64,000 bases of DNA from Rhipicephalus microplus (GCF_043290135.1 NC_134701.1:36483501-36547500); one strand, 5' to 3'; positions 41,723 through 53,100 are shown, counted from the stretch's first letter. Translations and numbers: made by a program. The notes: generated by a model not told the origin, from the sequence alone.

Positions 41723-43507
41723 CAGTCGAGCCCACATACAACGGCCCCACTTAAAACAAACTTTGGCGTAAAACGAACAATATCCGCACGACTATGAAAA
41801 TATACATTGGTTCAATGGCACAAAATGGCACACAACTCTTACAACAAACGTCTCCGAACGCGGCTGATCGTTTACAGCGAACGGAGTCAGCAGTCTGCCG
41901 ACTTCCTGGGAAACCAATTTCGACCACCGATCAGGCATCGGCAAAGTGCCCATACATTCTTACTGTTAAACGGCGACCCTGCCTCCGCGCCCCTCTAGTT
42001 GCTGCTCTCCCCAAGTGCTTTTTGTTACGCACCCCTTCGTTCTTTGTCCCCCCCCGCTACTCTGAGCACCCCGCATTGCCAGACGAGGCCCGTGTTTTCA
42101 CACTGCCACCGTTCTTTGGAACACCGGTCGGCCATCTCCCCTGTTTTTGATCGCTGGTACTGAGGTTGGCGTCGCCGGCCTGGAGTGACCAGACCATTTG
42201 CCAACATCGTCGGCCACCGACTGTATCCAATATACTGCGTCTAGTGCACGCGTGTACGCTACCCCACCAACTCTGATAATTTGCGATTCGTTTTGTGTTT
42301 AGGACTTCTTCTCGCTCACTTCGCACTCGGCTCAGCATGCCTTCTGCGCGCATGCGGAAGAGCGAAAACGGCTGTTAATTTGCACGGAACGAATTGTGAA
42401 ATATCGAAGTTAGTGAGGCCACGAGAACCTGCCGGCGCAAAAAAAAAAACGATTTCTTGACCACGGCCACCGATTCTTCGAACACCGCCACGCGCACCGA
42501 TCCAGGCGGCCATGCTTTGACTTCTGGGTGCGCAGGCACTCTTTTCAAGTTTTTCTACTTGCGAGTTTCACGGGCCTTTCAAGCAAGCTACCAAACCTGC
42601 CTCCTTCCAGTGTTTTGGTTTTCAAGGTTGCCCTCCCACCGCATCCTCCCCTCTCTTTATGGCAACTCCTTGCCCTTCTCTCGCAAATCTGTTCTCTCTT
42701 GATCATAACCCCTTCGCCCGTCTTCACCACTCCGCGACGCCGGCCATGCTGGCTCAAATTAGTTTCGTTTTCCGACTGGAAATGGGCCCAGAGCTGTTCC
42801 ACGCGTTCTGGCATATGTGGCACATGTGTGCGTCTTGCTCACTCTTGGTGTGTGTGTGTGGTCATGATGCCCGACGGGAGGACTAGCGCACTTTTTCCTG
42901 CCGCTCAACAAATTGTTGAAAGTATGACCGCTTGGCTTGAGCGTAATCGACGCGTTAGGTGCTGCGTTGCGGAGCGCTTGCTCATAGCTGTTGACCACCT
43001 GGCAGCCAACCTGCCGCTTCGGGCGTCCCGGTATTCAGCTGTGGAGATGGTGAATATTTCGTGGGCGGTGGTGACGACTACATGCACGCGAAGCTGTTTT
43101 CGCAAGGTCTACTACATCGACGTTGGGCCCGATGCTGAGCCTGAAGCTTCTGAACTAGGGCGACGATTTGTGGCAGCGCGTCGTCGACTCCGACCCGGGA
43201 GAGTGGGTGGGACATCCGTTGCGATGATTTAATTATGGCCGATGATGGAGCCAGTGCCTCATGCAGCTTATGCCACGGATCTCGGGGAACGAGCACCCTG
43301 CCATTTTAAATGAACTCGTGACCGCCCTTATCACTTCTGCTCTTCGAAACACATGCTTCACGAACTTTTGGGGGCAAAAAAAGTTGGTGTTTTCACTCAC
43401 AACTTTTTTAACTTTTTTAAAAGCTGTGTTTCATTTACATTTGAACTTCAGGATACAGCGAACGAATGCCGCGTCATGCTCAGGTTCGTTATAAGCGGGC
43501 TCAACTG
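41723..43507 (+). mobile_element. Tigger element with C-terminal transposase fragment
   Basis: Terminal repeats CAGTCGAGCCCACATACAAC (left) and the complement of CAGTTGAGCCCGCTTATAAC (right end 43507) are flanked by TA (41721-41722 and 43508-43509). It is 1785 bp long. Most of the interior is non-coding. Only a transposase C-terminus remains. Confidence 0.82.
42924..43232 (+). pseudogene. Tigger transposase C-terminal fragment
   Basis: The plus frame from 42924 reads 'MTAWLERNRRVRCCVAERLL', 'RASRYSAVEMVNISWAVVTT' and 'TCTRSCFRKVYYIDVGP', close to the '...MLKIAWWEVTxxTVRNCFRKAGF' helix pattern at the end of Tigger DDE domains. An acidic tail follows. The DDE residues are absent, so this is a deletion derivative. 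Confidence 0.6.
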
Positions 43508-43824
43508 TATATCATCAACAAATGGTTGTCTTGCTCGCTGCGAGATGACGCGAAAAGAGGCTGTGGTTTCTCTCGCTCCTGCTTGAATGCGCTGCCAGCA
43601 GCTGCCGGAGCGCATAGGCCTTGCGTTGCCGTGTTTCCTTTCATAAAGATTGACACTGTGCGCATATGTCAATTGCGAAAAGCTAAGCCACCTAACTTCT
43701 TTTGCACTACTGCATTTTTCGCTCTTCCTGAAAAAGTTCTCATAAAATTTACCTCGCGTAATAAACACACCATTCCACTTTGCTTCGACTTTTCGAGAAA
43801 AAAAGTGCGTTCATTACGTGAGTG

Positions 43825-44598
43825 AATACGATGAAATCAATTAGCAAAGAATCAGTGGTCATCCAGTGCTTAAACAACAGCAGTGTATTTCTAAAACTGA
43901 TGACATTGCTTTTTTTCTTCAATCGCTCTTTCCAGTCTTCTTTCCCACTTCCCTGTCGCAGTGAATTACCACGTATTCCTGACAATGTGCTCAAACATAT
44001 GCAGCACCTGGTCGTAACACATGATAGTTACTTGACAATATAAATGTTTCTTCTGCAAGTGGCCTTGACGATATATGTCCTTATGTGTGAAAGGGACACA
44101 AAAGAAAAATATTAAGTCGACGTAGATTGTTCAACTAGTCCTCCACAAAAATTTGTGGTGTTACCTTTGTGCCGAGGAAGTGCTTATTTTAAAATAAAAT
44201 CACATTTTGATGGTCCACATCCCATTAGCGCAGTTCAAGTCACCCGCCTGAAAGTGGTCTTACTGGTCACTGTTGCAGTGCCTAACACTGCCCACCTTAC
44301 TGCGGGGTTGCAGACACTAGTAGCAGCAGAGTGAAAGTAGTGAAAACCACAGCAGCAACAATGGCCAGTGAAAAAGTTTTTGCTCGCTTGGTTCAACTGG
44401 GCCTCACTAGATGGCACCATCTATCCAACCTAACTAGGTAAAAACGAAACTTTTGAATCACTCATGCGCCATTCCCTATAGCCCCGCCAGGCGCTTTTCT
44501 TTTCTATGAATCTCACAGAAACGAACAAGCAGCATTTCATTAAGTCTTCTGATGCATGAAAAGTTTTTTTTTATTGTAGCTAGTTAGATTACTGGTCA
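43825..44598. other. No gene seen
   Basis: AT-rich. Short frames only. Confidence 0.4.
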
Positions 44599-44683
44599 TT
44601 AATTGTAGTCAGATCCTCTCACGTCATCGGGATCATTTCCGAAACATCCCACTTATGGCACACGTCATGCCATACATTTAGCT
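44599..44683 (+). repeat. Dispersed repeat unit (TCACGTCATCGGGATCATT), copy 1
   Basis: About 85 bp including GTCAGATCCTCTCACGTCAT and ACATCCCACTTATGGCAC matches 45423-45508 with scattered changes. Both sit beside or inside LINE D and start with ATTAATT. Confidence 0.65.
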
Positions 44684-45134
44684 TAGTTACTCTTAACTAA
44701 GGCACTGTTGTTGATAATATTGCCATTTTAGACGTCGTCATAATTACCTCTGACATAAACTGTTATTTACCTTTCATGTCTTTTTCAAGGCCTGCTCCAA
44801 CACAATTGCCTGGCTATAACCTTTTAAAAATCATTGTGTACTTTACCCAAAGAATGGAAAGTTGTGAATGTGGTTCTGATCCCTGAAATTGGCCGAAAAT
44901 ATACTGTCTCCAACTAAAAGCCAACTTCTCTAACTAGTTGAACAATGGGGTACACAGTGCCATAATGAAACATCTAGAAAAAAAATGACGCGGCTTTGAG
45001 TCTGGTCTTTCGACACAGCTTGTAGAATTAATTCATTCAATGTTCATGTACAGACTTCTTAGACTTTATGAAAGCGTTTGCTATTACATAAGCTTTTCAT
45101 TGCTTGGCACAGCTTCTGCATTGCTTGATTAGTC

Positions 45135-45440
45135 TTGCCTACAAAATTGCATGCAATGTGTCATAATTTACGGCTCCCAATTGGAATGCACTGCTGTTAC
45201 TTTAGGATCTCTTCTAGTGCACATCAGCAATATTGCTTAGAATGCAAAGTGCACCTGTGTGCGGATGATTGTGTTTTTTACCATTGCATTGAATCTCTCT
45301 CTGACCTCGAGTATTTGCAATGTAATCTAGGCAGTATAATGCACTCATGTGTCAGGTGGCAAATGTCTCTGAACTCTAATGTCAACGCGTCTTCTTCACT
45401 CGTAAACACAATTAATACCTGTTTGATTACTCGTGATTAA
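45135..45440 (+). pseudogene. LINE D RT palm fragment
   Basis: The frame reads 'HLCADDCVFYHCIESLSDLE', 'YLQCNLGSIMHSCVRWQMSL' and 'NSNVNASS'. Comparison with LINE RTs ('LFADDCVIY ... L..DL..I..WC..WQMSLN') makes the identity clear. The catalytic DD (45264-45269) is preserved although the frame as a whole is broken. Confidence 0.75.
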
Positions 45441-45508
45441 TTAGAGCCAGATGCTCTCCCGTCAGCGGGGTCATTTTTGAAATGACCCACTTGTGGCTCA
45501 CATCATCA
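45423..45508 (+). repeat. Dispersed repeat unit, copy 2
   Basis: ATTAATTAGAGCCAGATGCT and GGGTCATTTTTGAAATGACC correspond to 44599-44683. It contains an internal small palindrome GTCATTTTTGAAATGAC. Confidence 0.65.
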
Positions 45509-46240
45509 TACACTGTCCACCTAACACGAGTAATAGAGTATAAATACTTTGGTGTTTATATTTCATCAAATCTTACTTGATCTAAGGACGTTGAGTATGT
45601 TACAGTGAGATGCTGTGGAATGTTTAATTTTGTGAAATGAAACTTCCTCTTAGCTCCTCCCATAATCGAAGAATTACTTTATCATCCAAATGTCAGACCT
45701 ATTTCAGGAAAGACTTGTGTGGACTGGTACCTCAAAGTAAAACTTTAATATGCTCAAGCTGATACAATACTATGCAGCCTGCTTTGTCAGCTGTAACTAT
45801 GACTTCATGTTTTGTGTTACTGCACATAAGGTTAAGTTGGATATGTAATTGCAAAGTACACGCAAAAACGACATCAGAATAGAAATGCTTTTCGAAAATT
45901 CTCACACCATGGTTTAAAAAATAGAAAAAAATCTTACCTTTTACTTCCCCGTTTCTTATCCCACAAAAGTAACTATTTTCTAAAAATAAAAAGAATCTTG
46001 TTACAGAACAAATGTCTACCATCATTCATTGTTTCCTCATACAATCTCCCAGTGGAATCAGCTTTCATGGGAGATTGTTGATTGTCATCATTCAGGGACA
46101 TACTGTTACCTTTAAAGCTAAATCTCTTAGTTTTTTTTTGCTCTTGTTTTTTAAACTTCTGCTATTCTTGTTTGTATTGTTATTTTTTTATATAAGCATA
46201 TGTCACCCTGTGTATTCTCTTCCACAATAATACTTTTGGG

Positions 46241-46480
46241 TGCTGCATGTACTTCAAGTAACACAGACATCAATTAGCAGCTGAGCAGCCAGCTGAAATT
46301 CAGCTTTTACGGTACAGATAAACACAATCAATAACAAAGGCGCATTAAAAATTATGAAAGATGAAAGTATCTGCTTGCAGCAGTTTAGGCTTCATGTATT
46401 TACCTTCATAAAGCAAAAAATGCTACAAATGTAGAGTTTCAAAAATTGCTGCACCAAACAAGCAAAGTGAGCAAAAGCCC
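46241..46480. other. No gene seen; 11 bp hairpin at 46041-46078 just upstream
   Basis: ACAATCTCCCA (46041-46051) and TGGGAGATTGT (46068-46078) pair within the LINE D 3' region. The remainder is AT-rich. Confidence 0.4.
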
Positions 46481-46640
46481 GTCTTAAAAAAATGCCAGAA
46501 GATAGATAAAGCTTGTTTCGGGTCAGTGCCAGTGGTGGGAATGCCTTCCAGCATTGTGGAGCAGCCATTGGAGCAGAAAAATTGTGCTTCTGGAGCAGCT
46601 AACTCCATGTTTGGACTATGAAAGAGCTTTCCATGACACA
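46481..46640. repeat. GGAGCAG-type dispersed repeat
   Basis: GTGGAGCAGCCATTGGAGCA, GAATGCCTTCCAGCATTGTG and CTGGAGCAGCTAACTCC form a short repeat with GGAGCAG recurring at 20-30 bp intervals. The same motif pattern is at about 13968-14010. Confidence 0.5.
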
Positions 46641-46819
46641 CATGCACAGCAAGAAAATTCAACTTTAATTTAATGTTCCCTCAGTTTGCGTAATCATTTG
46701 TACGAAAGCAGCAAGCCCACAAAATAACCACAAAAAATAAACAAAAGCGGGATTATGTACAGAAGCATGACATAAGATAGTGAAGGATATAAAAGCTAGC
46801 TGCAGCATTTAGTACACAC

Positions 46820-47060
46820 ACACCGTAGGTCGGCGATCTCACTCATGAGTCCACTCACTCAGAATTGAGGTCTGAGGCCGAGTGAGTCTGCCTGAGGAAA
46901 TATTTCCGAGTGATAAAAAGCACTGACACCTAGTGAGTCTGGCTGATGAAAATATTCATGAATCTGAGTTCACCTGAGCAGAATTTCTTGGCGAGTTCTA
47001 AGCAAAAAACATTTCTAATGAATGAGTCTGTGTGGGCTCCATTTATTTGGCCAACGTATG
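46820..47060. repeat. GAGTGAGTC-type minisatellite, copy A
   Basis: Degenerate units such as CGAGTGAGTCTGCCTGAGGA and TAGTGAGTCTGGCTGATGA repeat over about 200 bp, ending GGGCTCCATTTATTTGGCCA. The same unit makes up 54080-54340. Confidence 0.65.
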
Positions 47061-48674
47061 GTTCCAGATATATAAAACCTCCCACTATGGCATGCCTTGC
47101 ATTTGCATTAATGTTCCAGTTTGTAAATGCAAAGAATTTTTAAAATGACAAAACTGTTCATTTTTCACACCCTCAAAATTTGTTTCAGAAGAGGTCATTG
47201 ATAAAAACCACTCATATGTTTGAATAAAAATATAGGATCTCAACTATTTATAACTCTTATTTAAAAGTAGGGAGTCAAACAGCATGCACCAATTAGGTGC
47301 ATCATGTGATGGCACTACACTTCCAAAAGCAATGTATATAGCATACCTCCAAGATGCATGTTCGTAGCACTTTCTGCAGTGTATTTGGTCAGGGAATTTA
47401 TTTAGTTCGTGGTGGGATGATTTCAAAACTTAAATGTGAATTTCTAACAAGACATCAATAATTTCACTCGAGAAAACCCATAATTTTTGGTGATGTAATA
47501 GTAGTTTTTATGCACTGCACTAGCTCGCTTTTTAATGTTAGTAGGTGATGTCTCTATAGAGTACACCGTTGACAGTCTATGTCAAACTAGAAACAGCAAT
47601 TTATGTTGATGCATGCTATGAAACGTGCTTGATATTTTCCCAGAAAAGAGAAGAACATGTAGCAAAGCAAGATACTAGCGACCAGAAAAACTGAATAATT
47701 CTCGATCATTTCATTATTGTGTGTCTTTAGTTGAAGTCACAAATCTTTGAAATAGATGAACATGGCTGTAGGAGAGCATGGAAGTGGGCTGTGCAGCATG
47801 TTCTGACACACATGAAACTCCAGGCCACCTTTATTATGTGACATAGTGATCCACACTGAGTTCGATTTACAGTTATGTACCTAATCAATGAAGAATCAGT
47901 GAAATGCTACAGCTTCTTCATTTATGTACTTTTGAAGATGACAAAGCAGCACAATTTGCAACCATAGAGCTCCCTTTCTCTCTCTGTTGTGTTGAACAAG
48001 TCGTGTCTTCAGATGCCGCTGTGGTTTTTTCATGAATAAATGTGGCGATTTGGAAAGAGCACGGTGTTATAATTACGTTAGATGGACCGACGGCACCTTC
48101 GGAAGCGAAGAACTTCTGTCCCCTTTTTGCAGAGAGGGCCCGAGATGGCGCCACAATGATCGTGGCTCAGGCGCAGGTCGTTTCGGAGCCATGAAAGCAA
48201 CATGGAAAAAAAAAAAAAACTTCTGCCTTTGTTCGATAATGAGTGCAAAAGTACACAAATTAAAAAAAGTGACAAAAAATCACTACACTTTGACTATACA
48301 GTGCAGATAGCTGTGAAAAACGTTTAATTCACCACACTGAAGGTTCACGATAGGAGCATATGTTTTCGCATGCACAAATATCATATCGTGAATTCAGACA
48401 TGTGATGGTAAAGTCACGTGTAATTATGACAAAAGTTATTTCTTAAGTAATATTTACATAATAGTAAGACAAAAATAACTTGTTAGTCGAAGTATTGCAG
48501 TAGAAAAACAAAATTTCAATTTTTGTGTCGTGGTCGCATTTTCATGAAGCAGGCCCGAGTACTGTGGGATGAGAAGCGTGTGAATTCAAGCTTCTTGGTA
48601 CATATTTGAAGTAAAAAAGACAGCACAAAAAAATGGAAGACGAGACAGACGAAACACCATTCTGCGATGCCAGT
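47061..48674. other. No gene recognised
   Basis: AT-rich sequence. A GC-richer patch at about 48070-48200 (GACGGCACCTTCGGAAGCG, GAGATGGCGCCACAATG) could be promoter-like or a repeat, but no open frame there has identifiable content. Confidence 0.35.
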
Positions 48675-48765
48675 GCACGTCACAGAACACCCTATTGTCG
48701 AAAATTCGGAGCCTTTCACTACGGCATGCCTCATATTCATATCGTGGTTTCAGCGCATAAAAGCA
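48675..48765 (+). mobile_element. SINE (Ruka-like) fragment, diverged
   Basis: GAAAATTCGGAGCCTTTCAC, TACGGCATGCCTCATATTC and ATATCGTGGTTTCAGCGC follow the SINE 3' body. Head and tail are missing. Confidence 0.6.
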
Positions 48766-49299
48766 CAGATACTTTTTCATTGTTAAAAAGCGTAGTTATC
48801 ACTCGGAGAGAGGAGAACCGCACATGTAGGTTTATAGAGACTTTTCAAAGCAAAGGAGCAACTCTTAACTAAAAACGATACATTTTTATTACAGCGATGT
48901 AAAGAGGCGTTGATATCTAAACGGCCACAAACAGAATAGGACAGCTGTTCAACTCAAATGGAAGGCACTATTGAAGGCACATGTGAAAAACAATAGCTAT
49001 GCATTGTGACTTCGAGGTAGCAAAACTCACTGGACTAGTTTTGAAAGCTTGTGCAACTTTTGAGACTTGTTCGCCTCATTATTTTTCGTTTGTTTGCAAT
49101 ATTAGCGCATACGCACTTCTATATAATAGTGGAGCACTTGCGCCATCATGTCTACTTTATGTTCCTTAAATGGAAATGAGAGGTTGTAGTTATCTACCAC
49201 AAAGTCAATAGTCGAATCATCCACTTCCTTATCGCCGGCGTGCTTCTGAAATTTTCGCTCAGCTTCTTACAAAATATCAAACAGCGCGACATCAGGGTG

Positions 49300-50150
49300 C
49301 ATAAATCATTTTATTGTCTTCAAAACTACAAGAGCTGATGCAGCTCTTGACATATCAGATGCCCACTCTGTCCAAGCTCGCACTTAGAACAATTTGTATT
49401 TTTAGAAGTTCTCGGCAAAGAAACCCGCACACATAATAAATAATGCAGTCGGTAACACTCTCTGATGCAGGCATTGAGTTCAATACATCGTCGCACTCAA
49501 CATTATCCTGCACCAATTCGTCAAGCCTGTTCTTAAGCTCATCTAAGCGGGACTGGCTGGCCAAATCCTCCTTGAAAGCTGATGTTGAATCACACAAGCT
49601 AAAAAGTCATTGATCTTTACTAGGTAGTAACTGGGAATTCCCGTACTTGGGTGGCTTTGCGAGACTGTAAATGGATAGCATGCTGTATAATTGCAAGGAT
49701 CTTGGCAAGCAGGTATGTTAATTTTGGTCTCCAGCTTGGCGTAACACCAAAAAACTTTTCCGAAACATCTTCACTAAACTTTGCAGTTAACACATATTTG
49801 AAATTGCATTTTTTTTAACAAGTAGTCGGACAGCTGGATTTTCGACAGAGTAGTCACTCGCAAGCCCTCAGCAGTGGTTTGTGAAAAAAAAAAAAAAATA
49901 TGAGGATCAATTCGTCCTGCCTTCACTTCTTCCTCCCAATTATATTCAGCCACTGTAGACAGGACTCTAGCCCTTCAATACCCTTCCGGCCTAATCTTAG
50001 ACCTTTCTTAGGGTGTCTGTGATTCATGGCATCAAAAACGTTAATTCGCACTGTGAAATCGACTTTTTGCGTGCAGGTGTTGTAGCCAGATTTGCACTGG
50101 GGCACAAAAAACCTTCTTTCCCATTTTACGACTTGCTCACACGAACAGCA
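49300..50150 (-). pseudogene. P-element/THAP-type transposase remnant
   Basis: Near 50111 the minus strand reads 'FFVPQCKSGYNTCTQK', similar to the C2CH start of THAP domains ('CFVPQCKSGY'). Lower down (49597-49355) 'ESVTDCIIYYVCGFLCRELL' matches the C-terminal 'IxYIxGYVxRKL' segment of THAP9/P-element transposases. A frameshift then leads to 'SKCELGQSGHLICQELHQLL'. The middle of the protein is not recognisable. This is either a severely deleted P-type transposon or a decayed THAP gene. Confidence 0.55.
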
Positions 50151-50214
50151 TGAACTCTTATCGCGCACACACAAAAAAACAACAACGAATGCAAGAGTGC
50201 AACGTGATGACAAC

Positions 50215-50460
50215 CCAAGCAACCTTGGTTGACTGCCGACCATTGGCGGATGGCTGGCATGTTGTCGGCAGCCGACTTCATCACTGGCCCCTAGACGTTC
50301 GAAAAAGGTCGGACTGAGGTGCGCTGCAGACTACGTTGGCACTTGGTCGGGAGCGTGGTTAGGGCCACTGTCGATGGCCGAGTGAACATCAAGTGTGTCA
50401 AACACTCGTCGGGGTGAGCAGTCAGCAAAACATCGAGCCAACCTTGGTTGCCGAATGAGC
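50215..50460. repeat. Segment with two AACCTTGGTTG palindromes
   Basis: CAACCTTGGTTGACTGCCGA (50219) and CAACCTTGGTTGCCGAATG (50440) bracket a GC-richer segment containing GGTCGGACTGAGGTGCGC. It may be a repeat or MITE with subterminal palindromes. Confidence 0.45.
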
Positions 50461-50740
50461 ATAGCGAAATAACGTGTATTTACTTAGGGTAGCATAAAAT
50501 ATATTGTTGCGTGATTCGGCTAATATTCTCATGTATACGCATCAATATAAACACCAGTGTGTTTTTTTAACATTCAGAAACAATACCTGGGAGACAATGA
50601 GAGACAATATATCTGTGGTCTTAAGCTCGATTACATTATTGACTAAATAAAAAAATGTTCGTAATTCAATTCGTACATGGTTTTGCCAGGTAAGCGTATC
50701 CACTTTGAGCAATTTGCGACACCATCATTTGCCAAGAGGG

Positions 50741-50745
<5 letters not shown>

Positions 50746-50771
<26 letters not shown>
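50746..50771. repeat. (AT)13 microsatellite
   Basis: Thirteen AT units in a row. Confidence 0.97.
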
Positions 50772-51231
50772 TGCATTCAACTACACTTTTGTTTTTCTTC
50801 GATACAACAGCAGATTTTCATAATAGGAGAAGTGGCTGAAAAACAGCGAATTTCTGCCTCAAATATTTGATGACGTACATATTACATTCTTGCTACTGTA
50901 ATATTTAATTTTTCATGGGTGAGTACTGCAAAATCAGAGCCTACAAACAGTTCATCAGTTGCAACATGTATACCGGGGTATTTGACGGTCATAACTCATT
51001 GTCATTGACTTTTCGTGCAAGTAACGTTCATTACTAGGAGTAAATTTGACTCACATCAATGCCTTTGTCATTTTACAGTGAAATTACGACCATTAAAAAA
51101 AATGATTCTCTACCACCTTAAAAAGAAAAGCATATCGATACTCGTACAACATCACTCATGAATATTTTTCAGTGCTGCCCGGGCAGAACTACACCACGAA
51201 CCCCTAAAGTCTACAATTACAGGCAAGCAAC

Positions 51232-51560
51232 AATTTATTTATTTATTTATTTATGCAATACTGCAGACCTTAATTGGGTCATGCAGGAGGGCTGCACATA
51301 AATACATACATTCACAGAAACCACAACAAAATAAGACAAGTTTAAAAGACCAAAAGAAAAAAAATGAATTACAACAGCATCAGAACAAAACAAAAGTAAT
51401 AATAGAGAACATGATGTGCATGCATGAACATTAGATAATACTCATACAAGATCGGAGACAGCAATAACACTTTAAATACTCAAGAACAGTAACAGTAAAA
51501 TCAATGTTACATTGTTGATAACATTAAATATACACAAATATATACAAATAGAATAGTACA
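51232..51560 (-). mobile_element. Probable LINE 3' end with (AAAT)n tail
   Basis: (ATTT)n at 51232-51254 is followed by TGCAATACTGCAGACCTTAA and GGGTCATGCAGGAGGGCTGC. This resembles, in reverse, a LINE 3' UTR ending in a short tandem tail, as LINE C does at 35699. No coding sequence is attached. Confidence 0.45.
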
Positions 51561-53100
51561 GTTTTGTTATAGAAGCTAGTTATTAGTGCAGCACATACGA
51601 GTAATGCATATTTCGCTGACTGCTAGATATGAAAATGGCGATATATGTGCTATGTGGGGAGCAAAAAAAAAAAAACTCCGCGAAAGGCGTTGTAGTGTCC
51701 CTATGACTCGATGGCTCAAATTGTGAAATATCTAAGTGTGAAACAATTAAAACAAAACAAACTTACTTAATAACACCAACAAAATGGATCGTACGCACAG
51801 CTCGAACTGCTTTGTCTGACCAACACTGTGGTCTGAACGGTGCCCGCTCGTCACTGGCACAGCTGTGAGCCACGTGACTGCTCCTGCCATATCGCGGCGC
51901 GGTGGAGCGGAGGAACCAAAGTTAAGCGCAGCTAGCGCGCGGTGACGGCACTCCATCGGTTCACCTACACTTCTAACATCGTGGTTATGAGCACCAAACA
52001 AGATATTAAAAAAAACGAGAGAAACAGGATGGGTTGTTGTGAATGCCTTGTGAAGGCATTGTTTTGAGCTCAAAACTTTCGGATAGCTATGCACCATCTC
52101 GCCGAATTCCAAGTTCTGTTAAAATGCAGCGACAACAGAGACCATCGGCATTTGTCATCCAATTAAAAAGCGGCTGATAATTTTAGGGTACCTTGAAAGT
52201 TGTGGCAGCCAGATTTCAAAAAGGAAGGGAGTATAAACACTGTTCATGCCGTATGTGATTCTTCATTACTTGCAAAAACAAGTTCCTTCAAGCTGTAATG
52301 TGGTCTGAGATTTTGTTACCTCTCGGCGATTTCAATGGCTTTTAAACTTTAATGACATCTTTGAAGTGTTAAGTCTCTCTGTAAGATAGTGATTCCACAT
52401 TTACCCAACAACTTTGTAGTTCAGTCGTACCGACGCAAAGTAGCAATGCCCATGCTTTTGTATTTTTTTTTTTCAAACGTGTTTTCATTCATAGTCAGCT
52501 TTGGTCCCTCACCCATCATTGTGTTCATGCAGTCCACACTGCAAAAAGCTTGACAGCACAGGCGTTTCCCAGGGTAAAGTTTCTCGTACCTGTTTTCACA
52601 CTCCTTGTGCATCCCAAGGAATGCATGGAGCTTACAAAACTAAGCAACGAGCTCTAACCATGCCCTCGCGACTAGTATGCTGGTCAAACTGCTCGCAGTC
52701 ATCGCGCTCTGTTCGCTGTTTCATTGACTGGCCGCAATCTTTCACGGAAGTTCTAGGTTTCCCCATTGCACGAAGTGGGGCAGTCAGCAGATGGGATCTG
52801 GAACACACTATGTCCTGCGCTTTTCTTCGGGCCGAGGAATGAAACTGTGATAGTGCTGAAATGAAGATAGTGGAAAATGACCAGTGGAAAACGTCTACCC
52901 CTGCCCTTCTTAGTTATATATGGGCTATTGCTTAGCTGGCGCCTGCAATGTAGGGAATTGACACATGGCGTCACGTTTTTTCAGTCTTTTTTTTTTACGG
53001 AAACTTTTGCAAGTAAACGTCTTTGTATAGCGGTTGGTGCCGAGCTCGCAGATTATTTTTACTCTGCTTTCCACCGCTGTGGCGATAATTGGTGGTAGGA
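51561..53100. other. No gene confirmed; two protein-like minus-strand stretches
   Basis: At about 52770-52640 the minus strand reads 'MGKPRTSVKDCGQSMKQRTE' and onward. At 52612-52421 it reads 'MHKECENRYEKLYPGKRLCC' and onward. They may be pieces of one decayed gene or transposon. A TATATAA lies upstream near 52915. No family is recognised and no splice site is convincing. A GC-rich patch at 51830-51960 is also unexplained. Confidence 0.25.

Larger units (their letters stand above)
41471..43653. mobile_element. Foldback MITE inserted in copy 2
   Basis: Left arm 41471-41612 and right arm 43513-43653 are inverted copies of each other (e.g. TATGAAAGGAAACACGGGAA against its complement near 43630). 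A 7-8 bp duplication CAGTGTG/CACTGTG flanks it. Copy 1 at 23591-23608 (CAAACAGTGTACACATATGT) is the empty site. Another inverted pair (GCAAGATAGCACCCCTCC against 41681-41712) lies inside the left part. A Tigger is inserted at 41723-43507. Confidence 0.78.
40480..43822. mobile_element. Pogo-like MITE, copy 2 (contains nested elements)
   Basis: Terminal repeats CTTATGTAATGAACGCACTT (left) and AAGTGCGTTCATTACGTGAG (right) match copy 1 at 22451-23764. A TA precedes the left end, and the right flank is TG (one change). Homologous blocks include CCGACACCTGGTGCCTTC and TGCAACAAAGAAGCAGTTTC. After removal of the insertion at 41471-43653 the length is similar to copy 1 without its own insertion. There is no transposase of its own. 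Confidence 0.8.
44800..46240 (+). mobile_element. LINE D: CR1-like LINE, heavily degraded
   Basis: Plus-strand RT pieces appear in order: 'PKEWKVVNVVLIPEIGRKYT' (about 44845-44905), 'DFMKAF' (about 45060), 'CADDCVFYHC' at 45258, 'MSLNSNVN', and a possible C-terminus and 3' UTR to about 46240. A repeat unit interrupts at 45423-45508. The YxDD/FADD box has become CADD. It is inactive. Confidence 0.7.

Noticed and set aside
41204..41797. Plus-strand frame of 197 codons with 'QLREKKAAKHFYGVRGRPR'
   Set aside because: It crosses from the MITE into the foldback element and a Tigger end, so it is a chance fusion. Copy 1 of the MITE does not keep it open.
42528..42923. First half of a long plus-strand frame
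   Set aside because: Low-complexity Leu/Ser/Pro-rich translation inside a Tigger. Only the part after 42924 resembles transposase.
45732..46025. Minus-strand frame with 'VIVTADKAGCIVL', reminiscent of Penelope-like RTs ('ADKGG')
   Set aside because: A single short motif without any following RT blocks. Too weak to assign.
52501..52842. Plus-strand frame of about 113 codons
   Set aside because: It opens with TTG, has no domain, and runs antisense to more protein-like minus-strand stretches.
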